Of a stretch of DNA of 64,000 bases, positions 13,346 through 27,140 are shown one piece after another. The translations under genes were made by a program, and so were the position numbers. The notes beneath the pieces are model-generated. The model was not told where the DNA came from. It was given only the letters and a program-made list of their open reading frames with translations, and did no database searches. The DNA lies in NCBI GenBank assembly GCA_007844125.1, contig CM017555.1, forward strand, positions 28,966,343 through 29,030,342, given 5' to 3'. Source of the stretch: Sinonovacula constricta. Its lineage: Eukaryota > Mollusca > Bivalvia > Cardiida > Solecurtidae. How positions within the stretch are numbered: the stretch's first letter is position 1; each line of letters opens with the position of its first letter.

Positions 13346-13467
13346 CATGGTATCTCCCTTGCCGTTCCCCACACAGAGTCTACCCCGTCGTACATGTAAC
13401 GAATGCGTGGTACAAGTCGACCTTATATCGCTGTCCACCAATGGGCCTCTGCTTGTCTACGTCTAAG

Positions 13468-13560
13468 TACGGCTCTTTACTGGCCTACATACGGCTCTTC
13501 ACTGGCCTAAATACGGCTCTTCCCTGGCCTAAATACGGCTCTTCCCTGGCCTAAATACGG
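13468..13560. repeat. 22-bp minisatellite inside the solo LTR
   Basis: TACGGCTCTT starts at 13468, 13490, 13512 and 13534, and TACGG again at 13556. The unit TACGGCTCTTCCCTGGCCTAAA is 22 bp, with just over four copies that become more uniform to the right. Confidence 0.92.
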
Positions 13561-14053
13561 ACATATTCCGTAGTGTTATGGTACAGCATCATCAACGTCC
13601 CCTATCAACGCATCTCGATAACTGACACCAACACTTCGAGCGTACAGATATTTATACAAATAGACAGCCCCGTAGCCTGACTTAATTCAAGAACCCCGAG
13701 AATTTGTAACCCGTGATTCCTCAGACTTCTCGTGAAAAACCAATTGCATACACCTTTAGTACGCCTCACCTTTTTAAGATAAAAAAGGCCTAATGTAAAT
13801 AAACTATGGGTTAACGTTTCAAGACCCTTTCAAAATGAATAAAAAACACTCTATTCATGTAATTATAAAAACAACATAATTAGAACCTCTAAAAACCCTT
13901 TACACACCAAAAGGCAACAAAATAACCCTAAGGTTATCCCTATTTTACTAAAATCAAACTCTACAGTATCTCTCTGGCCTACGTGACATAAGCCTCGTAC
14001 ACAAAATCACTATATAAAATAAGGCCACGACTATGTTATTTTGTGACAGAAAC

Positions 14054-14260
14054 GTTCATTATGTTCTCTAATGGCACTACGTCATTGCTTCTGATCGCGT
14101 GCAGCAAGTCTCTTACAAGCAAGGTGTCTCGTTAATTAGGCATTCGCGTAAAATCGTCCCCAGCTCTTACTGGCTTGTTCTCAAGAATGTAATAACATGG
14201 TAACACAAAACTGCGATAAACCTCTTTGGAGCGGCAAGTCACTTCCATGCTTAAACTTTT
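14054..14260 (+). repeat. Module tract (copy in module I)
   Basis: The tract with GATCGCGTGCAGCA, AAATCG then CCAGCTCTTACTGGC, and ATGGTAACA recurs at 23605-23770, 36283-36480, 49164-49350 and 58660-58860. It is the clearest marker of the older internal duplications. Each copy contains a short palindrome around CCAG...CTGG. Confidence 0.8.
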
Positions 14261-16462
14261 GTTTACGTTAGTCAAAACATGTTGTGCTCTTTGAAGATTA
14301 TATAAATAGTTTACCTACATCACTCGAAAGTCCACAGTTTACCCAGGTATTCAGTTGTCAGAAAATAATTTCATGGAACTAGTCAGAGTAAGTACCTGAC
14401 GCCATTTTATCAATAAAACAATATTTTCAATCTTAAACTAAAACAACCCAGATGCTCTTAAGTCTGATTTAATATAGTGCACGCATCGAAATGCCAAATA
14501 TCGTAAACATTTACCTTCAAATGCCCCACACTATCCTTTTTCTAAACACACGATTTTAACATGTAATAATTTTATTTCAGCTAATAGTGCAATGCATTGG
14601 TGACATATGTTTGTGACAGGTTTTCTTCAAGGTTGTACAATTTGTATTGATTTTACATTCAAGCATGCAGACTAATTATTCCTTGCCATGCCTTGTGTTC
14701 ATTTTACATCTTCAATGAGTTAGACATTATCCTGAAGGCAATACAATAAGAGAAATGAAACAATCTTCTGAAATGTAGCAAAAGCTCGCTCCGCGTCGTA
14801 CCTTGTCGTACATACATCACAATCTTTCTTATAATGCGGGAACGTAATAAGTTGCCCACCTCCGACAGTCTTTGTCACTCACATCTTCGACGAAACATAT
14901 AACTGTCCAAAGATGACAGTCGAAAAATACATGTGACAGGATTTTTTTCAATTTTCTACGACTTCCATTTATTCAAACATATATAACTTAGTTTCTGTAT
15001 ACATACCCCAACACAAAGTGACGAAACTGCCACTGTAGATCAAGACAGGCAACTTTGCATATGTTTTCAGGTTGTACACGTACTCTACACGGAGATTGAC
15101 AACATATAAACGTTTATACTAATAGTCATAACGTGTACTATACCCGTAATCTAGTATATTTAATATATGTGTATGTTTACCAACGATGACTTTTACAAAT
15201 TATTCATTGAAATGTATTTTGTTGAGTGTGTCAACTAAATCTACTTAAGCTCTTGTTTTACGGCGTTGTTGATCCCATGTATCTAGATAAGAGAGGGAGA
15301 AAGGTCCTTAAATTTCAAAGTATGGTGTGGTGTATGGCTCTCAAACCAAACAATCATGGCTTTTAATGCGGCCAGGACATAGTTGTGTGGTATAACTATT
15401 GCAATGCCCTTGAACAAACTACATTAAATATTCACAATTTAACATTAAATGCACATACAAGTGGACAACCCATAGACCTGTTGATTTTAATATATTGTTC
15501 AAATCCTTCAATTACTTCCTTTATTAGAGAAAATTCAGATTCTGTGTGTATGTGTATTTTGTCATTATATTGCATATTGATTGTTGTTCTCATCTTAAAA
15601 GTGTTTATATTGTCGTAAAATATATGTGTTACTTACACAATGTATCTAAGTGTTTCAGAATAATGTTGTTATACACGTGGTTTAAGGTACAGTACTACAA
15701 ATGTACATTACTATACTCTCATTGTAATAACATTTTGTTTACAATGTGTAAATAATGTATTTTTTACGTTCACATTAAAAAAAGATAACTTCCTTTTTTA
15801 TACAATTCTATAGATCATTATTTGGTTTTCCATTGCTAGAATGGCAAGCTAATCTTACATATCTTCCACAAACCAGACAATATTTAGATCTTTGAACCAA
15901 TATCCATCTTAAACGAGTATATCAAATGTTATTCCTAGCAATATTCCACTGTTATATATTTACTAGTGCAAACATCAGACTGACAGGTTGGTTGACTATA
16001 AGCCAGGATAGACACAATAATTGATAGACAAACAGATATTGAGGGGAGAGAGACAGGGAATTGGAGTTAAGAGAACAAGCACAAAATTTAGTACTCATAT
16101 TGTATAGACGCTCTGGTACTTATTTGACTTACAGTCTGCATGATTTGGCTTTATTATTCTCCTATCAACGATTGTTTTATTGTGACTCAATGTCGGTTGC
16201 ACTGTTACGTTATTAAAATCTGCAGACATTTTAAAAAGTTGACATTGAGACGACGTTAAACCGAACAACAACATTACTTCTCTGTTTTCCCTGAAGTCTG
16301 AATCATTCTGACATGCACCTAAGGAGACCCGCAGCGTAAAAATGCTACTTTGTCTGGATCGATATGCTCTGTAAATCGTAATTTCGTCACATTGTCACAA
16401 TTCCCATATCCACAAACTGTTTTTTTTTTCTCAAGGTTTTTACACCGAACAATTACACCACC

Positions 16463-16494
<32 letters not shown>

Positions 16495-18279
16495 CAAACT
16501 ATTGCACCATGAACTATTAACTATATTTGTCAATAGGCAAGGAATAAATATTTACTTATACTGTTCTTGTTTTATTTTATAAAGAAACTTGATAACTAGG
16601 AAACCTAGTGTGTCATGTTGTGATACAATGCGCCATTTTATCAAAAATGTCATGCCTTCATCTTCGGTTAAAAAATAAATTATGCTTTTAGAGGTAAAGA
16701 GACTTAGACTAAACAAGTGTCCGTTTGAACTATACAGTAATACAATTGACAAATTGACGCATCATTCAGAAAACGCATAATCTGTGTTAATAACGTGCTT
16801 TCCCTCGACGAAAGATAACAACAACAAATTGTTCGTGGAAAAAGAAAAGTTACATACGCTAGGAGTGATGATTGAATGCAAAGAGAAAAGTTAATATAAT
16901 ATTTAAACTGAATTTATGGTATATTGCAACACATGTTAAATTGGACAGATGATTTACACCGATGAGACGGCAGCTGATTTAAAAAAAAGTGCAAATGCAC
17001 TTTGGATTCACATACAGTCAAGTGATCTCCAATATGTGTTATCAATTTTAGAATTAATAATAATAAAAAAAGAAGATTGGCCGCCTTTAGATAAATTATT
17101 GGATTATGCTTATTTTAATATTTCCCGTTCTCCCGGCAGTATACATTACACTTCATTATTTTCTTTATATCATCGTTTGTAACTATCGTGTTTCATTCGT
17201 TGCGGTATGATAAAAAAGGTTTTTGTGCACTTGTAAATGTATCTTGCAGACTCACGTAAACACTTGTATGTAATAACAGTGTTAAGAAATCAACATTATA
17301 GTAAACATTTGAATCACAGTTAGGAAATGATTACATCTGATGTAGTGCATCACCAAATCTTGTTTTAGTTCATGATGGAGTATTTTGTAGTAAACATGGA
17401 CTGTTAAATAAAACGTAATTATCTTTAGAATGTAGAGTGGATTAATGATGATTTTAATTTTGTGTGTGTTTTCTAATTGTATATCGTTTATTGCCTGTGC
17501 TAGTCGTTGGGTTGGGAGTTAGTATTTGTGGTTAGTTTAACTATATATGTCAAAATGTATGTTATGGGTATGTATCATGGGAGCTCGCAAGGAAAGTACA
17601 CGTTTTGTATGCAACCAGTTTAAAATTATTTCAACTACAAAATCATTCATGTGAGCCGCACTCTTCAGTTCCCTTTCTGTGCCATAGAGATGGTGAATCA
17701 AATTTCAAAGATTTCATCTTCAACGATAGTTCGCTTATGGCTTGATAACCAAGAAAGTTAGGATCTCACCAATCGCTGACTAATTCGTTGTTCATCGCAA
17801 TCTTGAAGTGTAATTGGAAAATGCAGTTGTATTAAAGGAACAAAATATTCCTCATTCGTTTGCAGTCACTGGTTCCGATCATCTTCAGTATGGCATATTT
17901 ATCAGTCAGATATCCAGTATTTAAATAATAATTTAAATGTATTGTTTATTGCGTTTAGTTGTAGGCATTACTTGCAAATGAGTCATGTTAAGATATATTT
18001 CTTCGAAATAACAATCATTATTGCAGATCCGTTTATATATTATCTTAATTGGTTTGTTTGAGATGTCGGTAACATCAACTATTTTATATTTTTAATTCTG
18101 TGTGCATAGAGGCCATGTGCAGCATGTTGTAACTTATTGTTTTATGTAAGACTTTTAAAGTATGCGACTTTTAAAGTATGTATTTTTATCCTTTCACCGA
18201 ATAAAATCGGAGAATAATTTGCAACAAAGTTTTTTGTTATAAAACCAGTTAATCCTAATAAACGTGTAGTTTCACTTGG
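14261..18279. other. Backbone, no gene recognised
   Basis: Colinear with 49350-53564. A CAC/CAA microsatellite lies at about 16455-16498. The ATG-started 77-codon frame at 16949-17182 is not maintained: the aligned frame in B (from about 52024) stops at 52194-52196, and most differences change the residue. B carries about 216 bp extra at the point corresponding to 17566. Confidence 0.6.
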
Positions 18280-18570
18280 AAGTGCAATTATTAGAGCGTC
18301 GGCTCCAGGTACGGAACGATCTGGACTCGATCGAACATCGCTTAAATGATCGTGTTATAGCGACCTCGCTATCCTTCTAGTAAATATAAGTATAGTACCT
18401 AGACTGGTTGACCCAGTGTGAGAGAATTAGACTGCGTGTGGTGTGATTTCAAGTGTCCACGGTATGATATACACAGTGAAGGCAGCACCATGTCTGGTTA
18501 AAGTGAACACAATCCCCAGGTAACTGAAACACAGTAGCTGTGTCGATACACCACATTAACAAACTCACAT
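18280..18570 (+). mobile_element. SINE-1, old diverged copy
   Basis: Retains AGAGCGTCGGCTCCAGGTACG, GACTGGTTGACCCAGTGTGA, TATACACAGTGAAGGCAGCA and a CACATTAACAAAC tail, but the B box and body are heavily mutated. The partner lies at 53565-53850. No target duplication can be recognised, consistent with age. Confidence 0.85.
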
Positions 18571-20971
18571 GCAGTTTTAGCAATAGTTATTTAGGAAGAT
18601 AGCAATTGTGGATCAACATGATATATGAAGCAAATCCACATGTCTACATTGCCTTAGTATTGATGTTTTATCATTGCCCTTTAGCGTACCAGTAAATTTA
18701 CTTTGGTCAATGGTTGCAACGTAGGTGAAAATACCACTATGACCTATAGAAGATTTTACACATAGTACTCACCGACTGTTTTAGTGTTTGTCCAAATCGT
18801 CCGCCGTTTTCTAAAGTTGTTGACATATGTGCACCGACTTGGCTTTCTACATACTATATTTTAACCGTTATGCAAATACATCGTAAATGAACACAATGCG
18901 TCAGTTTGCGAACTTGCATGCGCCTGTATGCATTCAATTACCCATGTGTGATATGCAGTACACAAACGAACCGTGCATATTTTAAACAACCAACAAGTAA
19001 ATAAGAGTGAATGTACGTCTTTTTTTTAGAAACCATCACACGTTATTATTAAAGTTAGTTGCAAGAGATACATTCTAAAATGTTAAAACAGGACTTATTT
19101 ATCAACTCGTCTATCTGATTTCTATATTCAGTATTACATTTAGTTTATAATAGTTGTTTAGGATATTTCATAAATATAATATTCTCTATGAATTTAATAA
19201 TATATTACCATATGAAATTCTTATAGATTTTCAAGTTTAAATATTGTTATTGCTTTACATAAGGAAACTATAGTTCTGACTCGCGAGTCTATAATATGAT
19301 TTTAACAATGTTAAGTAGATTTTTGTTAGCCGTTAAATCAAATTGATTAGAAATCGATTTGACGTACAGTACGATTTTGTTATCAACTATTTAAATACAT
19401 ATTGCATTGATGCAATGAAATGTTACCTATGAACCTGTCTTTATGGGAAATAGATAACTATATAAGACATGTAAACACATCTGATTTACTATCTCAGTTC
19501 TTATTAGACGACTAACTGGTGCAGGCTAATATGTAATGCAGCAAGAGGCTCAGGCCTTCCGATGTCTTATTATCCTTATGTAGAAAACAAGAAAAAGTGA
19601 ACAAAGTTGCAGATACTATGTTTCAGCATTGGATCTGGCACATTCGCGAAACTTCTTGTTTCTTTTTCGTTTTCTTTATTAATTCCCAAATCTTGCTTAT
19701 TACAAATATAGCTCCACAATAAGCCATTGTAATGACTTCAGCTTGTGGTTGTACTGCATGTGGAAATCTGGAGCTTAACTTAAACGTGTGTGCATTTGTA
19801 GACAGTAATATCTCTATCGCTCAGTTACTGCAGTACGATGTAAGCGAAATGTATATGTAACATCGGAGCTGTATCGTATCAATTAAATCTGCAATTACAG
19901 ATTTCGGTTAAACTGCTGAATTCGTAAAAAGAAAAGGGTTTTTGGAAGTTTAAAACAGTCAATACTTATTCAGATAAAGAGATCTGTGTTACGAATGATG
20001 CGTGATGGCCATTGTCTAACAACAAACAGATTCTAGATCTGTACTCACTGTTTCGTCTGGTTTTAAATCTGTATTATATCTCCGATCCATGCTATCTATA
20101 ACAAGGTCTGCTACGTTCAGAAGTGGGTGGTCTTTAATCTAACAGGGAGGCTCTGAGTCATCTCTATTAATTTCTTCTAATTACTCTTTTGAACTTGTGT
20201 CTGGTCGGTTTAAACGACTTCTCAACCAAACGAAATCAAGAAAAGCCAAATGTCGTCACACTAAATATAAACTTGTTTTCCCGAAAACGCAAACATTGTT
20301 AACTATGGCAAGTTGTATTAAACGATTTCATTATGTCTACATTGTGTATAGTAATCAATTTAACATAACAGAAATAAACTGAATTCATATGTATATGAAC
20401 TAAATATAAGATATGTGCACAGTGAATACGACGGCTTTGAGTTAATGCTGTCATGTCCGAGATATGCATATATTCTTGGCGATTGTAATATTTCAAAGTT
20501 ATTCAACTCCCGTTTATATTTGTAAAGTATCTATTACAAAACACCTTTTTTAAATAAATTAGGAACCATGCGAATAAAAATAAAATTGTAAAACAATGTG
20601 TGAAATTGATATTTTGAGGTTTGTATAAAAGTTTTCAATTTGAACAATATTTGCGAACAAATAGATGTTTGAATGAAGATATGTAGCATTTGTATAGACT
20701 GTATATATAGCACCTCTAATTGTTCTCACTGTGAAATGAGTTATAGTTTTAACCTCAAACACGTTTGGGTAAATATACGTTTCCTGTCTTTTCTAGCGTT
20801 CAAACAATCTAGTTATTTGGTAAAAGTCATTGATAACATATCTGCAAATCATGATACTAACACTATCATTACCGCCCCGAACACTGCATACATTTATATA
20901 ATGGGTAAAATATAATATATAAAATAATAAATAAGTATTGTTCAAACTAACGAACCGATGTTAACATTATA
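18571..20971. other. Backbone, nothing recognised
   Basis: Colinear with 53851-56031. About 260 bp (18996-19262) is present only in A. Short frames such as 20197-20382 start at GTG or TTG and have no known domain; conservation with B is that of the surrounding DNA. Confidence 0.6.
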
Positions 20972-20980
20972 TAACATTTG

Positions 20981-21245
20981 ACCGGACCTGGTAACGCAAT
21001 CGGTAGAGAGTCTGCTCAAGGTAAACATGGCCCCGTGCTCTATCCCGGGCCGTTTTATGCCAAAGGCGTTAAAATGGTAGTTAACGCTCAAGCAAATATA
21101 AGGGTAGCTGAGCGACTGTTTTGTCTGGTGTCAGGATAATGTGGATGGATGTGTTGTTATGCCAGGTGTTCACGGCAGCTATATATGGTTCAAGTGAACA
21201 CTATCTTAAGATAACGGCACGATAAACCCAATAAACACATACATT
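20981..21245 (+). mobile_element. SINE-1 with 9-bp target-site duplication
   Basis: Head starts CCGGACCTGGTAACGCAATC and ends with AAACCCAATAAACACATA. TAACATTTG flanks it at 20972-20980 and 21246-21254. It is shorter than the younger copies, with parts of the body missing. The partner is at 56041-56307 with the same flanks, so the insertion predates the duplication. Confidence 0.92.
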
Positions 21246-21254
21246 TAACATTTG

Positions 21255-22368
21255 TGCGGTATCGTTTTATTGTTTTGTGATTGTAACTTATAAGACAACT
21301 GTACCAGGAGAGGAGATATAAATACATGAAGACAGTTAACCTATTAACATTGTAGTTATGATTGTCAATATGTCCACATGCTGCTGCACAATAAGCTTGT
21401 GAAATCTAAATGTGAAGTATATAGAATGGGTTTTCTAAACTTATTAAATATAACCTGTATTATCAGGCTTTTATGCACATTTGGCTAAGTCTCTTAATTT
21501 CTAAATAGCTGAATCAGGTTAATGTTTGTTAATGTTTGCAAACTAGATAACACATATTTATGTATCATTTGTTATAGCAAAAAAAATCTATAACGATATA
21601 ACTCTTTAAATACTCACAAAGACATAATTCTAACGGGACTAAAGAAATACATATTTAGTGCCACAGGAAGTTAGTGTAACATTACTTTGCCGATTCATGG
21701 AAACTGACAGAAGATTTGACCTTCCTGGGTACGTTTATGTGCGTCTCACCATAAAATTATAATACCTTTTTCAAAGAACCCGGGAACGACACTAATATTA
21801 TTTGGTAATCAAACTTCACATAACAAAGCAAACCTTATTGCATCTACCATTGTCAAAACTGGTATAGCCTATGGCGGTTAGGGAATACGACAGAGTCAGA
21901 ACCTATATGCAACTTAATAGATAATAACCTTTCCTCGTTGACGACTCTGATATCGATCTGAAATCTGGCTGTGTGTCCCATATTAAACAATTTGCATCGC
22001 AAATAACGCTCGTTTCACCCTTTAATGCCAGTATGTTTGATCGCAATATTTACTAAGTCGGTTATGCTACGAACGCTTATTTGCTTACATGACATCCTAA
22101 TATACGGGAGATGAGTCGCTACTTTTCCCCGACCAGAAGTCCACGCAGACTACTTTAGGCACAGGGTTACAAGATGTCCGTCTAAACCTGGTTGGGCAAA
22201 CAGTAAAGCGGCGGGACAAGGTTAGAGTGTCTCCGGCTAAGTCCTGGCCGCGACATACCAAACATTTATAATTACGGAGTTAGAGCATCATTGCTTACTC
22301 GATGAGAAAAATGATGACAGTTCCGCGAAAACTCTCAACCACTTGTCGAAATAATTTGAACGGCTTTC
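21255..22368 (+). repeat. Left part of module II
   Basis: The stretch around 21540-21770 (ATTTGTTATAGCA, ACTC...ACAAAGACA, GTTAGTGTAACATTACTTTG) is a diverged colinear match of 11900-12115 in module I. It is close to 56330-57444 in copy B. No gene recognised. Confidence 0.65.
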
Positions 22369-22380
22369 ATTTCTTTAAGC

Positions 22381-22695
22381 ATCGGATCTGGTAGCGCAAT
22401 CGGTAGAGCGTCGGCTCCAGGTACGGGAGGTCCAGAGTTTGATCCCCGGCCGCTACAAACTAATGTCGTAAAATTGTAGTGGTTAGAGCTCCCTTGCTAA
22501 CGCTAATGCAAGTATGAGGGTAGTCAAACAACTGGCTGGCCCGGTGCCAGGATATTGTGACTGGGTGTGGTATCATGCCAAGTGTTCACGGCATGCTATA
22601 CACATTGAATGCAGTACTATATGCTCAAAGTGAACACCGTCTCCAGATAACTTAAATACTGTTAGTGGGACGATAAACCCAATAAACAAACACAC
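22381..22695 (+). mobile_element. SINE-1, full-length, with target-site duplication
   Basis: Starts CGGATCTGGTAGCGCAATCG with a clear A box; the B-box-like AGTTTGATCCC is mutated. Ends with CCCAATAAACAAACACAC. ATTTCTTTAAGC (22369-22380) and ATTTCTTTTAAGC (22696-22708) are the target duplication with one later T insertion. The partner is at 57456-57766. Confidence 0.92.
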
Positions 22696-22708
22696 ATTTC
22701 TTTTAAGC

Positions 22709-23864
22709 TGTTTACGGTATTCTACAGATAGTGAACTTTTATATCTTTTGCGACAAAACTTTTAATATTCTGAAAGGCCAAATCTACTTCAGAAACAAAC
22801 TTAATTAATTTTGCAACGTTATATCACTATCCAAGTGAATGGTGTAGATGCAAAAGCACAAAATCGTTGGTTCGACTGCGAGTTTCATTTATTATTATAA
22901 TGATAAATATTTACGAAAGTCTCTGCAAGAATAGTGTACATTAACACGAGAGTTAGTTTTATATAAAATGTGGCATCACACTTTTGTTATGAAATCAATC
23001 TACACATGTTTTATGTTACTAACCAACGCGCATTCTGAGAACATTCAACTCGTATAAGTAATCCTCTTAAAAATAAATCAAGCTTATACAATGGGTTTTA
23101 ACATCAAACAGAGAACATTCTGCATCAGGTTGTAAGCCTATTATGTTTCAGCAATGAACGCCTTTGTTCTTGAAGCTTGCTAAACATAATTAAAATGAGC
23201 TGGTGGCTCTATTTTCTGTAATGTCGGCTACAGATTTCTGCAAACATGTCTGTATTATTTTATAATACAGCCATCTTTATTTAATGATGGGACATACTAA
23301 TTAAGGGACCAGCACATTTATTATAACTATTAATTTCTCTAGAATTCACAATTCGCAATAATAAACATTTATACATACAATTCATTTAATATACACAACA
23401 TTTCAAAATCGGGAAATTTGAAATATTCGAATAAAATTTTTTTGGTATTACTAATTCAAATCTTTATCGGATGCATGTGATTTACTGTTAGCTGGCATCA
23501 GATTACATATTAATATATTTAAACCCATGTTTCTAAAATTTCTGCTTTTCTTTTGAAAAAAAAAGAATTTTGTAGTGGCATCATGTCAATGCATTTGATC
23601 GCGTGCAGCATGCAACAGAATGTTCCGCTGATGCTAGTCTCTTAGATTTAGAGGCATCATTAATTAAGCAATCGCATAAAATCGGCGCCAGGCTTTACTG
23701 GCACACTATCAAGATCGTAAAGAAATGGTAACATAAAACGGGAATACAACTCAGGTCGCTTCCAAAGAAGAGAATGTTGTACTATTTAGTTAAATCCTAT
23801 CTTGCTGGTGGAAGATTGAATACATTATTTACTCAAATCTTTCTTGAGTGCACACGTACTCTAT
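22709..23864 (+). repeat. Module II, including the recurrent tract at 23605-23770
   Basis: Colinear with 57780-58954. 23468-23770 matches 12742-12830 plus 14080-14240 of module I in order, skipping the solo LTR. No gene recognised. Confidence 0.7.
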
Positions 23865-24926
23865 ATATCTAGTTAATAGGTAATTTTTGTATGAAGCAAT
23901 GTGCAGAAAATATTTTTTCTCAAGGACCGACATCTCTTAGTTACCGGTAGTCAGTACCTTATGCTCTATTATATATAGACCGTCGTTGTATATCATTAAC
24001 TCAGAAATACAGGCAGGCTTAGGTTTGATTTCCAAATAAGGCATCGGGACGTCAAGGATCTTGTTGTGACGTTGATCGTCAAATGCACCATGCCGATCTC
24101 TTGCCACTTAAACAGTGTTTCTAATAAATAGTTGAACATGTATTCGTTTTATTAAAGATAAAAGAGGCAATGTTCTCAACTAAAGCAATTAATCCAATTG
24201 TCACCCAATTTATCACATTCTTTCTTTACAAATTAATAGCCTTAAAAGTGGGTCTATCTCTGATTGTTTCTATTAACAACATTAAGGAAAAGGAAAAAGC
24301 TAATTGCCCAACGATGACACACATGTGGCAGTTTTCTTTCTATTTATACCCTACTTTTGTCATTTTCTATGCATTTAGCTGAAGAAATATAACGCTAAAT
24401 ACAATTAAACCTTTTCTAACGGATTTACCGGACCTGGTAGCGCAATCGGTAGAGCGTCGGCTCCAGGTGCGGGAGGCCCCGGGTTCGATCCCGGGCCGCG
24501 ACTTACCAAAGTCGTTAAAAATGGTAGTGGTATAGCTCCGTTGCTAACGCTCAAGCAAATATAAGGGCAGTTCCACGACTGGTTGGCCGGTGTCAGGATA
24601 ATGTGACTGGGTGTGGTATCATGCGAGTTGTTCACAGCATGCTATACACAGTGAAGGTAGCACTATATCTGCTTCAAGTGGACATCGTCTCCAGATAACT
24701 GAAATACTGTTGGTGGGACGATAAACCCAACAAACAAACAAACAGTAAATTTTTTTTCTCGTAAGCAACCTTGGGTGTTTATTATGTATACTCAAAGGGA
24801 ATTCTAATTTTTATCCAAAATACAACATTTATTAAAATAATGAGATGTTTACCTTTGTTTGATATTATTTCTTTTTAATAAATCAAATAATAAAGATTTT
24901 GAGCTGTAATTTATTATCCCGCATAT
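23865..24926. other. A-specific segment (replaced by 3.6 kb in B)
   Basis: Homology to B stops after CTTGAGTGCACACG and resumes at GATGCTTAGAATATCATTTCC (24930). The segment contains a young SINE-1 (24428-24744) and otherwise nothing recognisable. A 70-aa frame at 24170-24382 has no identifiable domain. Confidence 0.7.
24428..24744 (+). mobile_element. SINE-1, full-length, young copy
   Basis: Intact A box (TAGCGCAATCGGTAGAGCG) and B box (GGTTCGATCCC), all body domains, and a tail ending CAACAAACAAACAAACA. It is very close to the copy at 32417. Absent from copy B, but it lies in the A-specific segment, so absence could be due to replacement rather than lack of insertion. No convincing target duplication was found. 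Confidence 0.93.
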
Positions 24927-25172
24927 TAACGATGCTTAGAATATCATTTCCATATTTGCTTGTCAAAAGATACACGTCATAATTGTATTCTGCGTTCTTC
25001 AGCAACCTTCATAACAATAATTTTCTCTTTATTATGGCACATGGTAGCTGAATGTTCAGCTCGAACAAATATTCACCATAAGGCTATAGATAAATGTTGC
25101 CACGAAATACTAAACAGTGTATGTAAAGAGCATGTAATCTCCAAATAAACTAAGTTAAAATATATATATATA

Positions 25173-25904
<732 letters not shown>

Positions 25905-26762
25905 ATGTACGTGGTACAGTGTACATATAAGTCCTTCACGGCCGAATTTTTTTCCAGAGCGAATCCCAAGAAATCCATTACAATTAAAAATACAAATATT
26001 GACCACGTTTAAGATAATCGAATTCAAACTGTATCATTTTTCACTCACATAGAAGCATAAGGAGCAGACCGCCATTTACGGGAAGTATAACTAATTGTAC
26101 AGTATGTAAGAATATATGACCTATAAATAGTCTTATGAGCATTGCAACATATACTGAAATTTGAAAAGGCTCCGGACAAAAGTATTCACATGGAAGCCAA
26201 ATGTAAAAGAACACATATGTGATGAATCATTTAATAAATAGAGTAAATTTGATAAATTTGATATTCTCCGTGTATAAATAATCCCAGCATAAATAGAAAG
26301 TGTCTAGTTTAGTTGTCAAAATAAAGTTACAGCATCTCTGGTTGCTTTAATGTTTGTTGGCGTATTTTACTTACAAAACAGAAACAAACAGGTTAAACAC
26401 GGTCCCGATTTACATTGAGTGAGCCACTCATTCAAGTAATCGAACAGTGTCTTAACCCCCAGAGTCTTATACCTAGAAGTAAAAAAAAATCTTCTTAAAT
26501 TGTGCATGTGTTTTACAAGAAACATGTAAACTGGTACCGTGATTCTGAAGACGACCTGAGAGGATGCTATCTAAAGTTAACCGAACGTTTTACTTTTTAC
26601 ATTTACGCTGTATGCCTTTGTATACTGTCGTAGTTCACAGTTTAAAATCAGTGGTACTTCTCATATGATTTTTTTCTTTATTTTCCTATTCTGATTGAAC
26701 ATTTTATTTCGACACTGTATATATGCGCTAACCTGTTACCAAGATGATAAGTACGGAGTACC
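25905..26762 (+). repeat. Right end of copy A visible in B
   Basis: Closely matches 63220-64000 with small indels; about 60 bp around 26279-26340 is missing from B. Anchors at 25951 (TCCAGAGCGAATCCCAAGAA) and about 26535 (ATTCTGAAGACGACCTGA) recur in diverged form at 36642 and about 37000 in module III. No gene recognised. Confidence 0.75.
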
Positions 26763-26839
26763 CAAGCTGTTTGGTGTATTGTTATTTGCTATTACAAACC
26801 ATACTTACCACCTATATTATGTTAACATACACACTCTGC

Positions 26840-27140
26840 GATACAAAACAAGCATATCCTTTCGACACGGTACACCGGCACTACTTTGGCTACTTTTTAT
26901 TATTCTTCATATCCATGCTTCGCATCTGCTTATGTCTCATAATCCACCCCCCCCACACACTTTTACTTTCTCTTTCGCCTTACTCAGTTGATTTCATATA
27001 TCACTAGCATTCTGATATTTTACTTGTTTCTGGACAAATGTACTGCATATATTGCTACATATTTGATATCATCTTTGTTAAATATCTCCATGCTTTATAC
27101 CACGTATACCTGGATGAAATAAAGTTCTGTTCTGTTCTAT
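26840..27140 (+). mobile_element. Probable non-LTR retrotransposon 3' end, 5'-truncated
   Basis: The sequence ends CCTGGATGAAATAAAG followed by short TTCTG repeats (27124-27138), a layout typical of 3' ends of some animal LINE families. No reverse transcriptase remnant is visible upstream, and the 5' limit is a guess. A C tract lies at about 26947-26954. Whether B shares it cannot be seen because the window ends first. Confidence 0.4.

Larger units (their letters stand above)
12979..14048. mobile_element. Solo LTR (LTR retrotransposon footprint)
   Basis: A 1,070-bp insertion absent from copy B. It begins TGTGACAAAAT and ends ATTTTGTGACA, so it has TG...CA termini forming an 11-bp imperfect inverted repeat (10/11). 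The 5-bp word GAAAC flanks it at 12974-12978 and 14049-14053 and occurs once at the empty B site (about 49159-49163). TG...CA ends, short inverted termini and a 5-bp target duplication are the classic signature of an LTR. With no internal region and no second LTR it is a solo LTR, normally left by recombination between the two LTRs. Two minisatellites lie within. Frames inside are not coding. Confidence 0.85.

Noticed and set aside
13230..13554. Overlapping plus-strand frames of 78 and 99 residues with internal repeats
   Set aside because: They lie across the 46-bp and 22-bp minisatellites of the solo LTR, which is absent from copy B.
16949..17182. ATG-started 77-codon frame with a protein-like WPPLDKLLDY stretch
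   Set aside because: The aligned frame in copy B has a TAG at 52194-52196 and many residue changes; no other support for coding.
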